A stretch of 64,000 bases of DNA from Herminiimonas sp. (GTDB lineage: Bacteria > Pseudomonadota > Gammaproteobacteria > Burkholderiales > Burkholderiaceae_D). Location: NCBI GenBank assembly GCA_028292265.1, contig JAQGMR010000006.1:145301-209300 (forward strand), read 5' to 3'. Shown here one piece after another: positions 51,835-62,311 of the stretch (position 1 is the stretch's first letter; each line of letters starts with the position of its first letter). The position numbers and the translations under genes are program-made. The notes below the pieces were generated by a model. It saw only the letters and a program-made list of their open reading frames with translations. It did not search any database and was not told the origin of the DNA.

Positions 51835-52725
51835 ATGACGCACCATTCCGCCGGCGCTGCATTTCGCCAGGCACTCAGCGAAGAGCAACCGCTCCAGGTC
51901 ATCGGCGCCATCAATGCCAACCATGCGCTGCTGGCGAAGCGCGCTGGCTTCCGCGCCATTTACCTGTCCGGCGGCGGTGTCGCTGCCGGCTCTCTCGGAC
52001 TGCCAGACCTTGGCATTTCCAACCTTGACGATGTGCTGACCGACGTTCGCCGCATCACCGATGTCTGCGACCTTCCGCTGCTGGTCGACGCGGACACCGG
52101 CTTTGGGTCGTCGGCCTTCAATGTGGCCCGCACCGTGAAGTCACTGATCAAGTTCGGCGCAGCCGGAATGCATATCGAAGACCAGGTCGGCGCGAAGCGC
52201 TGCGGCCATCGTCCCAACAAGGAAATCGTCAGCAAGCAGGAAATGGTTGACCGTATCAAGGCGGCCGTCGATGCGCGCACCGACGAGAACTTCGTCATCA
52301 TGGCGCGTACCGATGCCCTGGCCGTGGAGGGCCTGCAGTCCGCGCTGGACCGCGCCATGGCCTGCGTCGAAGCGGGTGCCGACATGGTCTTCCCCGAAGC
52401 CATCACGGAGCTTGGGATGTATCGGCAGTTCGTGGATGCAGTCAAGATGCCGGTCCTGGCCAACATCACGGAGTTTGGCGCCACGCCGTTGTTCACCGTC
52501 GAGGAGTTGCGCACTGCCGGCGTGGGCATCGTGCTCTATCCACTGTCTGCGTTCCGCGCCATGAACAAGGCGGCAGAGAATGTCTACAATGCAGTGCGGC
52601 GCGATGGCACGCAAAAGAATGTGGTGGACACCATGCAGACCCGCATGGAGCTATACGACCGCATCAACTACCATGAATTTGAACAAAAGCTGGATGCACT
52701 CTTCGCCCAACAGAAAGCAGAGTAG
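51835..52725 (+). CDS. prpB: 2-methylisocitrate lyase
   Basis: A 296-residue isocitrate-lyase-superfamily enzyme that cleaves 2-methylisocitrate to pyruvate and succinate, the last step of the methylcitrate cycle. The signature KRCGH at 121-125 carries the catalytic Cys123. VDADTGFG (84-91) and [15 protein letters not shown] form the Mg-binding active site, with a later [19 protein letters not shown] lies before the ATG at 51835. It is the first gene of the prpBCDE operon behind the sigma54 promoter. Confidence 0.97.
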   Translation: MTHHSAGAAFRQALSEEQPLQVIGAINANHALLAKRAGFRAIYLSGGGVAAGSLGLPDLGISNLDDVLTDVRRITDVCDLPLLVDADTGFGSSAFNVARTVKSLIKFGAAGMHIEDQVGAKRCGHRPNKEIVSKQEMVDRIKAAVDARTDENFVIMARTDALAVEGLQSALDRAMACVEAGADMVFPEAITELGMYRQFVDAVKMPVLANITEFGATPLFTVEELRTAGVGIVLYPLSAFRAMNKAAENVYNAVRRDGTQKNVVDTMQTRMELYDRINYHEFEQKLDALFAQQKAE

Positions 52726-52754
52726 TCCCAAGAAGAATGAACAAGAGGAAACCC

Positions 52755-53909
52755 ATGAGCGAGCAACAGACATCAGCCTTCAAACCAAAAAAATCCGTTG
52801 CACTGTCTGGCATCACGGCCGGCAACACGGCGCTGTGCACCGTCGGCAAGACCGGCAACGACCTGCATTACCGCGGCTACGACATTCTTGATGTCGCCGA
52901 CACTTCCGAATTCGAAGAAATCGCGCACTTGCTGGTACATGGCAAGCTGCCCAATTCCGCTGAACTGAAGGCGTACAAGGCCAAGCTCAAGGCGCTGCGC
53001 GGCATCCCCGCCAACGTCAAGGCTGCGCTGGAGTGGTTGCCGGCGGCCTCCCATCCCATGGATGTCATGCGCACCGCTGTGTCCGCACTCGGCTGCGTAC
53101 TGCCCGAGAAAGACGATCACAACACGCCCGGCGCACGCGACATCGCAGACCGCCTGATGGCATCGCTCGGTTCAATGCTGCTGTACTGGTATCACTACAG
53201 CCACAACGGCGTTCGCATCGAGGTGGAGACCGACGACGACTCCATTGGCGGCCACTTCCTGCACCTGCTGCATGGTGAAAAGCCGTCTGCGCAATGGGAA
53301 AAGGCGATGCACACATCGCTGGTCCTGTATGCGGAACACGAATTTAATGCATCGACTTTCGCCGCACGCGTCATTGCCGGAACTGGCTCCGACGTCTACT
53401 CCGCCATCACCGGGGGAATCGGGGCGCTGCGCGGGCCCAAGCATGGCGGCGCAAACGAGATGGCGTTCGAAATCCAGAAGCGCTATGACAATGCGGACGA
53501 AGCGGAAGCGGACGTCCGTCGCCGCGTCGAGAACAAGGAGGTCATCATTGGCTTTGGCCATCCGGTGTACACCATCTCCGACCCACGCAACAAGGTCATC
53601 AAGGAAGTCGCGCGCAAGCTTTCAAAGGAAGCCGGCGCGATGAAGATGTTCGACATAGCCGAGCGACTGGAGAGCGTGATGTGGGACGCCAAGAAAATGT
53701 TTCCCAATCTCGACTGGTTCTCCGCCGTGTCGTACCACATGATGGGCGTGCCGACCGCCATGTTCACGCCGCTGTTCGTTATCTCGCGCACCTCTGGCTG
53801 GGCAGCGCATATCATCGAGCAGCGCATCGATAACAAGATCATTCGCCCGAGTGCAAATTACGTCGGGCCGGAAAATCTCAAGTTCGTCCCTATCAACAAG
53901 CGGAAGTAA
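52755..53909 (+). CDS. prpC: 2-methylcitrate synthase
   Basis: A 384-residue citrate-synthase-family enzyme that condenses propionyl-CoA with oxaloacetate. Active-site segments are [33 protein letters not shown] (His), [16 protein letters not shown] (His) and [17 protein letters not shown], with the catalytic Asp region near the end and [10 protein letters not shown]. The ATG at 52755 is preferred over 52737 because GAGGAAAC is correctly spaced. It is 29 bases after prpB, in the same operon. Confidence 0.96.
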   Translation: MSEQQTSAFKPKKSVALSGITAGNTALCTVGKTGNDLHYRGYDILDVADTSEFEEIAHLLVHGKLPNSAELKAYKAKLKALRGIPANVKAALEWLPAASHPMDVMRTAVSALGCVLPEKDDHNTPGARDIADRLMASLGSMLLYWYHYSHNGVRIEVETDDDSIGGHFLHLLHGEKPSAQWEKAMHTSLVLYAEHEFNASTFAARVIAGTGSDVYSAITGGIGALRGPKHGGANEMAFEIQKRYDNADEAEADVRRRVENKEVIIGFGHPVYTISDPRNKVIKEVARKLSKEAGAMKMFDIAERLESVMWDAKKMFPNLDWFSAVSYHMMGVPTAMFTPLFVISRTSGWAAHIIEQRIDNKIIRPSANYVGPENLKFVPINKRK

Positions 53910-54032
53910 GCGCATTACGAATCATCGGCGGTGGCCGCGCGAACTCTCGCCGGCCAACCGTCTAGCGGAACATGCGGCCCGCCGCGCTATGTTCCGACGT
54001 CGCTCCCCGAATCAGCCATCTTAAGGAAAAGC

Positions 54033-55484
54033 ATGTCAGCCCATATCTCCAACGTTCGTCCCGAGCCCGACCAGGTACTCACCGATATCGTCGACTACGT
54101 TACCAATTACAAGATCGAATCGACTGTCGCCTATGACACCGCGCGCAACTGCCTGATTGACACGCTCGGCTGCGGCCTCGAAGCACTTGAATATCCGGCC
54201 TGCAGGAAACTGATGGGCCCGATCGTGCCAGGCACCATCGTCCCAAACGGCGCCAAGGTCCCCGGTACGCAGTTCCAGCTTGATCCGGTGCAGGCCGCCT
54301 TCAATATCGGCGCCATGATTCGCTGGCTCGACTTCAATGACACCTGGCTTGCCGCCGAATGGGGCCATCCGTCAGACAACCTGGGCGGGATACTGGCGAC
54401 CGCGGATTGGCTCTCGCGCAATGCGGTTGCGGTCGGCAAAAAGCCGCTCACCATGCGTGACGTGCTAACGGCAATGATCAAGGCGCATGAAATCCAGGGC
54501 TGCATTGCGCTGGAAAACTCCTTTAACCGAGTCGGCCTCGACCACGTCGTGCTGGTCAAGGTTGCGTCGACCGCCGTCGTCGCGGAGATGCTTGGGTTGT
54601 CGCGCGAGGAAATCATCAATGCGGTATCGCTGGCCTGGGTCGACGGCCAGTCGCTGCGCACTTACCGGCACTCGCCCAATACCGGCTCACGCAAGTCCTG
54701 GGCCGCTGGCGACGCCACCTCGCGCGCCGTGCGCCTGGCGCTGATCGCGAAGACCGGTGAGATGGGTTATCCATCGGTGTTGAGCGCCAAGACCTGGGGC
54801 TTTTACGATGTTCTGTTCAAGGGCCAGCCGTTCAAGTTCCAGCGCCCGTACGGCAGCTATGTCATGGAAAACGTCCTGTTCAAGATTTCGTTCCCGGCCG
54901 AGTTCCATTCGCAAACGGCGGTCGAAGCAGCGATGACCTTGCATGCGGCATTGGCCAAGGCCGGCAAGTCAGCCACCGACATCAAGAAGATCACGATCCG
55001 CACGCATGAGGCCTGCATCCGGATCATCGACAAGAAGGGACCGCTCAGCAATCCGGCCGACCGTGACCACTGCATCCAGTACATGGTTGCCGTGCCGCTG
55101 CTGTATGGTCACCTGACCGCCGCCGACTACGAGGACACCGTCGCCCAGGACCCGCGCATCGATGTGTTGCGTGACAAGATTTCCTGCGTCGAAGATCCGG
55201 CTTTCACAGCCGACTATCATGATCCGGCCAAGCGCTCGATCGCCAACGCGCTGACGGTGGAGTTGAACAACGGTGAAGTCTTGCAGGAAGTGGTGGTGGA
55301 ATATCCGATCGGCCATGCCCGTCGCCGCACGGATGGTATCCCTCTGCTTGAGGACAAGTTCCGCACGAACCTCGCCCGCCAGTTCCCGGAGCGCCAGCAA
55401 AAAGCAATTCTGGATGTGTCGCTCGACCAGAAGAAACTGGAAGCGATGCCGGTCCATGAGTACGTGGATATGTATGTGATTTAA
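54033..55484 (+). CDS. prpD: 2-methylcitrate dehydratase
   Basis: A 483-residue MmgE/PrpD-family enzyme, the same length as E. coli PrpD. It dehydrates 2-methylcitrate to 2-methylaconitate, and this type needs no iron-sulfur cluster. Features include [59 protein letters not shown] and DRDHCIQYM. The start at 54033 has AAGGAAAA upstream; a longer frame from 53931 is unlikely. It uses the prpD route rather than acnD/prpF. It follows prpC on the same strand. Confidence 0.95.
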   Translation: MSAHISNVRPEPDQVLTDIVDYVTNYKIESTVAYDTARNCLIDTLGCGLEALEYPACRKLMGPIVPGTIVPNGAKVPGTQFQLDPVQAAFNIGAMIRWLDFNDTWLAAEWGHPSDNLGGILATADWLSRNAVAVGKKPLTMRDVLTAMIKAHEIQGCIALENSFNRVGLDHVVLVKVASTAVVAEMLGLSREEIINAVSLAWVDGQSLRTYRHSPNTGSRKSWAAGDATSRAVRLALIAKTGEMGYPSVLSAKTWGFYDVLFKGQPFKFQRPYGSYVMENVLFKISFPAEFHSQTAVEAAMTLHAALAKAGKSATDIKKITIRTHEACIRIIDKKGPLSNPADRDHCIQYMVAVPLLYGHLTAADYEDTVAQDPRIDVLRDKISCVEDPAFTADYHDPAKRSIANALTVELNNGEVLQEVVVEYPIGHARRRTDGIPLLEDKFRTNLARQFPERQQKAILDVSLDQKKLEAMPVHEYVDMYVI

Positions 55485-55546
55485 TGCAATCGGCGGCGGC
55501 GCGGCATTTGCCCGCGCCGCCCCGGCGACGCCAAGCGGAGGCAGCG

Positions 55547-57451
55547 ATGAATTATGCAGAGCTGTACCAGCAGTCGATCGACAAACCCGATGCCTTTTGG
55601 TCGGAAGAGGCAAAGCTGATCGACTGGCACACGCCGGCGGTGCAGGTGCTTGACTACTCCAGGCCGCCGTTCAGCCGCTGGTTTGTAGGCGGCAAGACCA
55701 ACCTGTGCCACAACGCCGTCGATCGCTGGTTGCCAACCCAGGCCGACAAGCCCGCGTTGATCGCCGTCTCTACTGAAAATCCGGACGGCGTCCCGACCGA
55801 GAAAATATTCAGCTTCCGTGACCTGCATGCAGAGGTTCAACGCGTTGCGGCAATGATGCTGAGTTTGGGTGTGGCAAAGGGCGACCGGGTGCTGCTTTAC
55901 ATGCCGATGATCCCCGAAGCTACCATTGCCATGCTGGCCTGCGCGCGCATTGGCGCAATCCATTCCGTTGTCTTCGGCGGCTTTGCAGCGAATAGCTTGG
56001 CAACCCGAATCGACGACGCTACGCCCAAACTTATTTTTTCAGCCGATGCCGGCTCTCGCAACGGCAAGGTGATTCCCTACAAGCCGCTGCTGGATGAGGC
56101 CATCAAATTTGCCCGGCACAAGCCAGGGCATGTTGTGCTGGTTGACCGCGGGCTTGCGCCAATGAATATAGAAGCGGGGCGTGACCTCGACTTTGCCACG
56201 CTGCGAATCCAGCACATGGATGCGCAAGTGCCGGTGACATGGCTCGATTCCACTGAGGTGTCGTACATTCTTTACACGTCCGGGACGACCGGAAAGCCTA
56301 AAGGCGTGCAGCGCGATGTCGGTGGTTATGCTGTCGCACTGGCGTCTTCCATGAAGCGGATCTTTTGCGGCAATCCAGGCGAAACGTACTTCTGCACCTC
56401 GGACATTGGCTGGGTTGTGGGCCATTCTTACATCGTCTATGGCCCTCTGATTGCCGGCATGGCGACTGTGATGTACGAGGGCCTGCCCGTGCGTCCCGAC
56501 GCCGGCATCTGGTGGAGCCTGGTCGAGAAGTACAAAATCACCCGTATGTTCTCCGCGCCCACCGCCATTCGCGTCCTGAAAAAGCAGCCACCGGAATTGA
56601 TGCGACAACACGACTTGTCGTCGCTGCGGGCCCTTTACCTGGCCGGCGAACCGCTCGACCAGACGACCTCTGAATGGATTGGCGGCATGCTTGGTATTCC
56701 CGTCATTGACAACTACTGGCAAACCGAAAGCGGCTGGCCGATCCTGACCATCGCCAAGGGCGTGGACGACCACCCGACGCGGCTTGGCAGCCCTGGCCTT
56801 CCGATGCCAGGTTACCGCGTCAAGATCGTCAACGAATCTACCGGTGCAGTTTGCGGCGCAAATGAGAAAGGGGTGGTGGTTATCGAAGGGCCATTGCCCC
56901 CGGGGTTCATGCAGACCGTCTACGGCGACGACCAGCGTTTCCTCGACACGTACTGGACCGAGGCGAACGGCAAGCAGGTGTATTCCTCCTTCGACTGGGG
57001 CATTCGCGACGCCGATGGTTATTACTTCATTCTTGGGCGTACCGACGATGTCATCAACGTAGCGGGGCATCGCCTCGGCACACGGGAGATAGAGGAAAGC
57101 ATTTCCAGCCATTCCAATGTGTCGGAAGTGGCAGTCGTCGGCGTTGACGACAAGCTCAAAGGACAAGTGGCAGTCGCTTTCGTCATTCCCAAGAATGCCG
57201 AGGCCGCCGCCACGCCGGAAAGTCGCCAGGCCTTTGCGCTTGAAGTCATGGCCGTGGTGGACCAGCAATTGGGCGCCCTGGCACGGCCAGCACAAGTCCA
57301 TGTCGTGTCGCTGCTACCCAAAACCAGATCCGGCAAGCTGGTTCGGCGCGCAATTCAGGCCATCTGCGAAGGGCGCGATCCTGGCGATGTAACGACCATT
57401 GAAGACCCGGCCGCGCTGCAGCAGGTTCGGGCAGCGTTGTCAGGACCGTGA
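55547..57451 (+). CDS. prpE: propionate-CoA ligase
   Basis: A 634-residue acyl-CoA synthetase (AMP-forming) that activates propionate. Motifs are YILYTSGTTGKPKGVQRD (P loop A3), IDNYWQTESGWP (A5), YFILGRTDDVINVAGHRLGTREIEE (A8 hinge) and the C-terminal catalytic Lys in LPKTRSGKLVRRAI, which is also a site of regulatory acetylation in relatives. GGAGG precedes the ATG at 55547. It closes the prpBCDE operon. It overlaps nothing and follows prpD by 62 bases. Confidence 0.95.
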   Translation: MNYAELYQQSIDKPDAFWSEEAKLIDWHTPAVQVLDYSRPPFSRWFVGGKTNLCHNAVDRWLPTQADKPALIAVSTENPDGVPTEKIFSFRDLHAEVQRVAAMMLSLGVAKGDRVLLYMPMIPEATIAMLACARIGAIHSVVFGGFAANSLATRIDDATPKLIFSADAGSRNGKVIPYKPLLDEAIKFARHKPGHVVLVDRGLAPMNIEAGRDLDFATLRIQHMDAQVPVTWLDSTEVSYILYTSGTTGKPKGVQRDVGGYAVALASSMKRIFCGNPGETYFCTSDIGWVVGHSYIVYGPLIAGMATVMYEGLPVRPDAGIWWSLVEKYKITRMFSAPTAIRVLKKQPPELMRQHDLSSLRALYLAGEPLDQTTSEWIGGMLGIPVIDNYWQTESGWPILTIAKGVDDHPTRLGSPGLPMPGYRVKIVNESTGAVCGANEKGVVVIEGPLPPGFMQTVYGDDQRFLDTYWTEANGKQVYSSFDWGIRDADGYYFILGRTDDVINVAGHRLGTREIEESISSHSNVSEVAVVGVDDKLKGQVAVAFVIPKNAEAAATPESRQAFALEVMAVVDQQLGALARPAQVHVVSLLPKTRSGKLVRRAIQAICEGRDPGDVTTIEDPAALQQVRAALSGP

Positions 57452-57571
57452 CCGGTTCCCGAAGCGACACCGGAAGTGTTGCACCGATCAGAGATATTGC
57501 TCTATAGTAAGTCGTCGCCTGACGAGTCCGCGGTTTTGAACTGCTGGCCAGAGGCATTCCAGAGAGACGAC

Positions 57572-58360
57572 ATGATCGAAATACGACCCGACTTCCTCGC
57601 TGGCACCGCCCCTGCGAAGGCGGCATGCACCGGTTGCAGCAGCAGCGAGCCGCTCGGATTTGACTTTGAGTACGCGTATCAGCCGATCGCTAACGTTCGT
57701 ACCAGGACAATCTACGCCCATGAGGCGCTGATCCGTGGCCCGCAGGGCGAGCCGGCTCCGACCGTCCTGTCACAGGTAAATGACATCAATCGTTATCCGT
57801 TCGATCAGGCCTGTCGGGTCAAGGCGGTACGGACAGCCGCAGCGCTTGGCATGCAGGAACTGCTGTCGATCAATTTCCTGCCCAACGCCGTTTACCGTCC
57901 CGAGGCATGCATCCAGAGCACGTTCCAGGCAGCACGCGAATACGGGTTCCCGATTGATCGCATCATCTTCGAAGTTACCGAAGGGGAGCGGGTCCAGGAC
58001 CGACCCCACCTCGTCGATATATTCAAGGCCTATCGTCGCTTCGGCTTCAAGACGGCCATCGACGACTTCGGTGCCGGCTATGCTGGCCTCAACCTGCTGG
58101 CGGAATACCAGCCCGATATCGTCAAGATCGACATGGACCTGGTGCGCGGCATTGACGGCCAGCCGCCGCGCCAGGCTATCGTGAAGGGCATCGTGCAGAT
58201 TTGCCGGGAACTCAATATCCGCGTGCTGGCCGAAGGCATTGAAACGCCGCAGGAGCGGGATTTCCTGGCGAACTGCGGTATTGAATTGATGCAGGGGTAC
58301 CTGTTCTGCAAACCTGCATTCCGCGCTTTGGGGAAAATTGATCCGGCCGCCTGGCCATGA
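57572..58360 (+). CDS. EAL-domain c-di-GMP phosphodiesterase
   Basis: A 262-residue soluble protein consisting of one EAL domain (about 33-255). Catalytic residues look complete: Glu51 in HEALIRG, the Asn in SINFLPNA, Glu in FEVTEGE, the DDFGAGYAGLN pair, Lys in VKIDMDLVRG, Glu in LAEGIETPQE and QGYLFCKP. It should hydrolyse c-di-GMP to pGpG. There is no sensor, GGDEF or membrane domain, so regulation must be by partner or expression. AGAGAGACGA precedes the ATG at 57572. It is 120 bases after prpE and may have its own promoter. Confidence 0.93.
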   Translation: MIEIRPDFLAGTAPAKAACTGCSSSEPLGFDFEYAYQPIANVRTRTIYAHEALIRGPQGEPAPTVLSQVNDINRYPFDQACRVKAVRTAAALGMQELLSINFLPNAVYRPEACIQSTFQAAREYGFPIDRIIFEVTEGERVQDRPHLVDIFKAYRRFGFKTAIDDFGAGYAGLNLLAEYQPDIVKIDMDLVRGIDGQPPRQAIVKGIVQICRELNIRVLAEGIETPQERDFLANCGIELMQGYLFCKPAFRALGKIDPAAWP

Positions 58361-58394
58361 TGGCAAGGGTCGCCGCAAGTTCAGGAGGAAGTGA

Positions 58395-58655
58395 ATGCGT
58401 TCCACCCGCGCCAGCGCCGCTGTAGACCGCCTGAAGCGCCGCAGCGAAGACGCACACTATTCCATGTCGCTGGAGGCCAACGGGCTGATTCGGCTAGCGC
58501 ATACGGCCGAAGACGGTACGCTTGAGATGTTGTCGGCAGCGCTTGAACAGGACGAGTTCGTTCGCTTCGTCAATGCCTTCGGGCCGCAGACGCCGCAGCG
58601 CGTCAGCAAGCTTGATGTGGCTTTCGAAAAGCAGTTGAAGCCACGCAAGGACTGA
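58395..58655 (+). CDS. small hypothetical protein
   Basis: An 86-residue acidic/basic protein (RLKRRSEDAHYSMSLEANGLIRLAHT, DGTLEMLSAALEQDEFVRFVNAFGPQ). AGGAGGAAGTG upstream gives a strong ribosome-binding site. It starts 34 bases after the EAL gene and is probably co-transcribed, so it might be a partner of the phosphodiesterase; this is inference. No family is recognised. Confidence 0.7.
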   Translation: MRSTRASAAVDRLKRRSEDAHYSMSLEANGLIRLAHTAEDGTLEMLSAALEQDEFVRFVNAFGPQTPQRVSKLDVAFEKQLKPRKD

Positions 58656-58837
58656 ATTGCGGTGTGGTCTGGTGTGTGCCGCTGGCTTGCCGCGGCTTCA
58701 CGTGCACGTTTGCACTTCGATCACCACCTTAGCTGCCTGGACGACCGGCTCGAGCAACCCACCCACAGCGACCTACATACGGTGCTAAGGGCCCATAGTC
58801 GTACGTGGCCGCCAAGTACCCGCCCACCTCAATACGG

Positions 58838-59614
58838 CTATTCCGCAGCTTGAAGAAACTCCGCCACGACCGGCGCATGGTCGGACGGCTGCTCCCATTT
58901 GCGCGGCAGCTTGTCCACCACGCAGGCCGTGCAGCGCGCGGCCAGCGACGGGGTCAGCAGAATGTGGTCGATGCGCAGGCCCATGTTGCGACGGAAGGCG
59001 AGCTGGCGATAATCCCACCAGCTATAAATTTTATCGGGTTGCGGGAACAGTCGGAAAGCGTCGGCCAGTTCAAGCTCGCACAGCCGTTGAAACGCCGCGC
59101 GCTCCAGGTCCGAAACCAGCACCTGCCCCTGCCAGGCGACCGGATCGTGCACGTCGCAATCGGCCGGCGCGATGTTGTAGTCGCCAAGCACGGCGACGTT
59201 GGGGTGCAACGCAATCTCGGACTTCAACCACGCGTGGAAGGCATCCAGCCAGGCCAGCTTGTACTGGTATTTTTCCGACCCAACCGTCTGCCCATTCGGC
59301 ACATAGGCGCAGACGATACGCATGCCTTCGATTGTCGCGGCAATGATGCGCTGGCTTGCGTCTGGGAACAGCGGATTGTTTCGGACTATATCCTGCATGG
59401 GATGCCGCGAAAGAATGGCAACGCCGTTATAGGTCTTTTGCCCCGTGTAGACCGATTGATAGCCCGCCGCCGCGATCTCCGCCGAGGGAAATTTTTCATC
59501 GACGGTCTTGGTCTCTTGCAGACACAAGGCGTCGACCGGATTTGCCTCCAGCCACTGGAGCACGTGGGGCAGGCGCACCTTCAGGGAATTGACGTTCCAC
59601 GTCGCGATTTTCAT
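58838..59614 (-). CDS. xth: exodeoxyribonuclease III
   Basis: A 258-residue ExoIII/AP-endonuclease. It begins MKIATWNVNSLKVRLPHVLQWL, with CLQETKTVDEKFP carrying the catalytic Glu, AYVPNGQTVGSEKYQYKLAW, NVAVLGDYNIAPADCDVHDP with Asp and Asn, and the C-terminal DHAPVVAEF. It removes abasic-site and 3'-blocked lesions in base-excision repair. Its ATG directly abuts the TAG of pepA upstream on the same strand (59615), so the two are translationally coupled. Confidence 0.96.
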   Translation of the reverse strand: MKIATWNVNSLKVRLPHVLQWLEANPVDALCLQETKTVDEKFPSAEIAAAGYQSVYTGQKTYNGVAILSRHPMQDIVRNNPLFPDASQRIIAATIEGMRIVCAYVPNGQTVGSEKYQYKLAWLDAFHAWLKSEIALHPNVAVLGDYNIAPADCDVHDPVAWQGQVLVSDLERAAFQRLCELELADAFRLFPQPDKIYSWWDYRQLAFRRNMGLRIDHILLTPSLAARCTACVVDKLPRKWEQPSDHAPVVAEFLQAAE

Positions 59615-61129
59615 CTACATCGCCGCCGTCTGCGCGCGCTCGATCAGAAAACTGGTAAGCAGGGGCACTGGACGGCCAGTGGCGCCTTTTGCGGCGCCGC
59701 TCTTCCAGGCCGTGCCGGCGATATCAAGGTGCGCCCACGTGTATTTCTTCGTATAGCGCTCAAGGAAGCAGGCCGCGGTAATGCTACCTGCGGGGGGTCC
59801 GCCGATGTTCGCCATGTCAGCGAAGTTCGACTTCAACTGTTCCTGGTAAACGTCCTCGATCGGCATGCGCCATGCGTTGTCGCCGCTCAGTTTGCCGGCC
59901 TTTAACAGCGCGTTTGCCAGCGCATCGTGCGCATCGTCGTGCCGCGTGAAGAGGCCCGAATTGTGATGGCCAAGCGCGGTGATGCAGGCGCCGGTGAGCG
60001 TGGCTATGTCCACCACCGCCGCGGGCTTGAAGCGCTCGACATAGGTCAGGGCGTCACACAGTATCAGGCGGCCTTCGGCATCGGTATTCAAGATTTCAAT
60101 TGTCTGGCCGGACATGGAGGTCACGATATCGCCGGGCCGGGTGGCGGTGCCGGACGGCATGTTCTCGCAAGTCGGTATCACGCCAATAACGTTGAGCTTC
60201 AGCTTCATTTCTGCGATGGTGCGGAAGGTGCCAAGCACCGAAGCAGCGCCGCACATGTCGTACTTCATCTCATCCATCGCGCTGCCCGGCTTGAGAGAGA
60301 TGCCGCCAGTGTCAAAAGTAATGCCCTTGCCAACCAGGACAGTTGGCGCGTCCTTCGCCTTGCCACCCATGTGCTTCAATATGATGAACTTCGGTGGCTC
60401 AGCGCTACCGTTGGTCACTGACAGGAAGCTGCCCATCTTGAGCGCCTCGAGCTGCTTGCGGTCCAGCACTTCGACGTCGAGCTTGAACTGGCGGGCCAAT
60501 TTCTTGGCAGTGTTGGCGAGGTAAGTCGGCGTGCAGACGTTCGGCGGCAGGTTACCGAGGTCGCGTGTGAGGTCCATGCCGTTGGCCAGGGCCACAGCTT
60601 CGGCCAGGGCCGCTTTCGCCATGTTCGCATCTTCGGAATGCACCGCAACGGTGATCTTGCGTGCGCCGGAGGTTGAGTTGTCCGGTTTGCTTTTCATCTG
60701 GTCGAAGCGATAGGCTTGCTCACGCACGGCCAGCACGGCAGCCTTGATGGCCCATGCCGCATCGCGCTCACGCAGTCGCTCGAAAGGCAAGGCAATGGCC
60801 GCCTCGTTCGAGCCAAGCGACGCAAACGCACGTGCCAAGGCGGATGCTGCGCCGGTGAACTCCTTGTGCCCGGCGGAGTCTTCCTTGCCCAGGCCGACCA
60901 ACAGCACGCGTTGCGCGGTGACGCCTGCAACATCACGCAACAGCAGGGACGACCCCGGCTTGCCGCTGATGTCGCCGGTCTTCACGGCTGCAGTAATGGC
61001 GCCCTTTTTGTCCAGTTCCGTTGCGGCGGCCGAAAGCTTCTTGTCCTCGTATACGCCAACCGCGACGCATCCTGTTTTTAGCTGTGCCAGACCGTTCTTT
61101 GCGTCGAAACTTTTTATGCTAAAGTCCAT
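59615..61129 (-). CDS. pepA: leucyl aminopeptidase (M17)
   Basis: A 504-residue dinuclear-metal aminopeptidase. The M17 signature [10 protein letters not shown] is present, with metal/active-site segments [34 protein letters not shown] and later [16 protein letters not shown]. The N-terminal domain starts [21 protein letters not shown] precedes the ATG. The gene is divergent from lptF with 51 bases between, a common arrangement in proteobacteria, and its TAG abuts the xth ATG. Confidence 0.96.
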   Translation of the reverse strand: MDFSIKSFDAKNGLAQLKTGCVAVGVYEDKKLSAAATELDKKGAITAAVKTGDISGKPGSSLLLRDVAGVTAQRVLLVGLGKEDSAGHKEFTGAASALARAFASLGSNEAAIALPFERLRERDAAWAIKAAVLAVREQAYRFDQMKSKPDNSTSGARKITVAVHSEDANMAKAALAEAVALANGMDLTRDLGNLPPNVCTPTYLANTAKKLARQFKLDVEVLDRKQLEALKMGSFLSVTNGSAEPPKFIILKHMGGKAKDAPTVLVGKGITFDTGGISLKPGSAMDEMKYDMCGAASVLGTFRTIAEMKLKLNVIGVIPTCENMPSGTATRPGDIVTSMSGQTIEILNTDAEGRLILCDALTYVERFKPAAVVDIATLTGACITALGHHNSGLFTRHDDAHDALANALLKAGKLSGDNAWRMPIEDVYQEQLKSNFADMANIGGPPAGSITAACFLERYTKKYTWAHLDIAGTAWKSGAAKGATGRPVPLLTSFLIERAQTAAM

Positions 61130-61180
61130 TAGATATCTCTCCAGAGCACGCCATTTAATGCACGCAATTATAGTCTTCGA

Positions 61181-62311
61181 ATGATTTTCCAGCGCGCTCT
61201 ACGACGCGAACTGATCAGCACCGCAGGCGCCGTATTTACGACCCTGTTCACCATCACCATTACCGTTATGCTGATCCGCATTCTCGGACAGGCTGCGGGC
61301 GGACGGGTGAGTTCCAGCGATGTCGTCGCGCTGCTTGGCTTTTCGGCACTGAACTACATGCCGATCATCCTGATCCTTACTGGTTTTGTTTCGGTGCTGC
61401 TGGTAGTGACGCGGAGTTATCAGGATTCCGAAATGGTGGTCTGGTTTGCATCGGGCTTAAGCCTTTCGCGCTGGATCAAGCCGGTGCTCGCGTTTGGCTT
61501 GCCGATCATGATCCTGACCGCAGTGCTGAGTTTCGTTGCGACCCCGTGGGCCAACCGGCAGAGCGCGGAATTTCGCGAGCGCTTCGAAAAAAGGCAGGAT
61601 GTCTCGAAGGTTTCGCCGGGCAAGTTCCAGGAATCGTCGTCTGTCGATCGGGTCTTTTTTGTCGAAGGCATTTCCGACGAAGCGACCGATGTGAAGAACG
61701 TCTTCGTCAACACATCCCAGAACGGCAAGACGAGCGTGGTCGTGGCGCGCGAGGGTACAATTGAAATCAACAAGGACGGCGACAAGTTCCTCGTGTTGAA
61801 AAAAGGACGCCGCTATGACGGCGTTCCATCCCAATCCGACTTCCAGTTGATGTCGTTCGAGCGCTACGCCGTCCTGGTATCAAGCCAATCGGGGGCCGTT
61901 ATCGGGGACACTTCCGCCCGTTCGCTACCCACCATCGCGCTGCTGCGGGATCGAAACAATTTCAATATGGGTGAGTTGCTTTGGCGCGTAGCGCTGCCAC
62001 TGATGAGTCTGCTGCTGATGCTACTTGCAGTGCCGCTGGGTTTCGTCAATCCGCGCGGAGGGCGCTCGGCAAATCTGCTGATTGCCCTGTTCCTGTTCGT
62101 CGTCTACAGCAACATGGTGAGCGTATTCCAGGCCGCCGTGGTGCAGAAAAAGGTTGATGTCATGAACGCATGGTGGCCGGTCCATCTGGTTGCGGCGGTG
62201 ACTGTAGTCTTGCTGTTCCTCTGGCGAATTGGCATGAACAGTCAATATCACCCCTCGGTAGTGTGGTCAGGTTTCAAGAGAAGGCTGCGCCGGCACGGAG
62301 AGACGAAATGA
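61181..62311 (+). CDS. lptF: LPS export permease LptF
   Basis: A 376-residue inner-membrane protein of the YjgP/YjgQ family. Together with LptG and LptB2 it forms the ABC transporter that extracts lipopolysaccharide. Three TM helices at the N terminus (about 15-35, 55-80, 100-122) flank a periplasmic beta-jellyroll (about 130-265) and three more follow at the C terminus (280-360). It begins [19 protein letters not shown]. The 3' end overlaps lptG by four bases (ATGA). Confidence 0.95.
   Translation: MIFQRALRRELISTAGAVFTTLFTITITVMLIRILGQAAGGRVSSSDVVALLGFSALNYMPIILILTGFVSVLLVVTRSYQDSEMVVWFASGLSLSRWIKPVLAFGLPIMILTAVLSFVATPWANRQSAEFRERFEKRQDVSKVSPGKFQESSSVDRVFFVEGISDEATDVKNVFVNTSQNGKTSVVVAREGTIEINKDGDKFLVLKKGRRYDGVPSQSDFQLMSFERYAVLVSSQSGAVIGDTSARSLPTIALLRDRNNFNMGELLWRVALPLMSLLLMLLAVPLGFVNPRGGRSANLLIALFLFVVYSNMVSVFQAAVVQKKVDVMNAWWPVHLVAAVTVVLLFLWRIGMNSQYHPSVVWSGFKRRLRRHGETK

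Noticed and set aside
56039..57301. Minus-strand frame of 420 codons within prpE
   Set aside because: It is antisense to an acyl-CoA synthetase with all core motifs.
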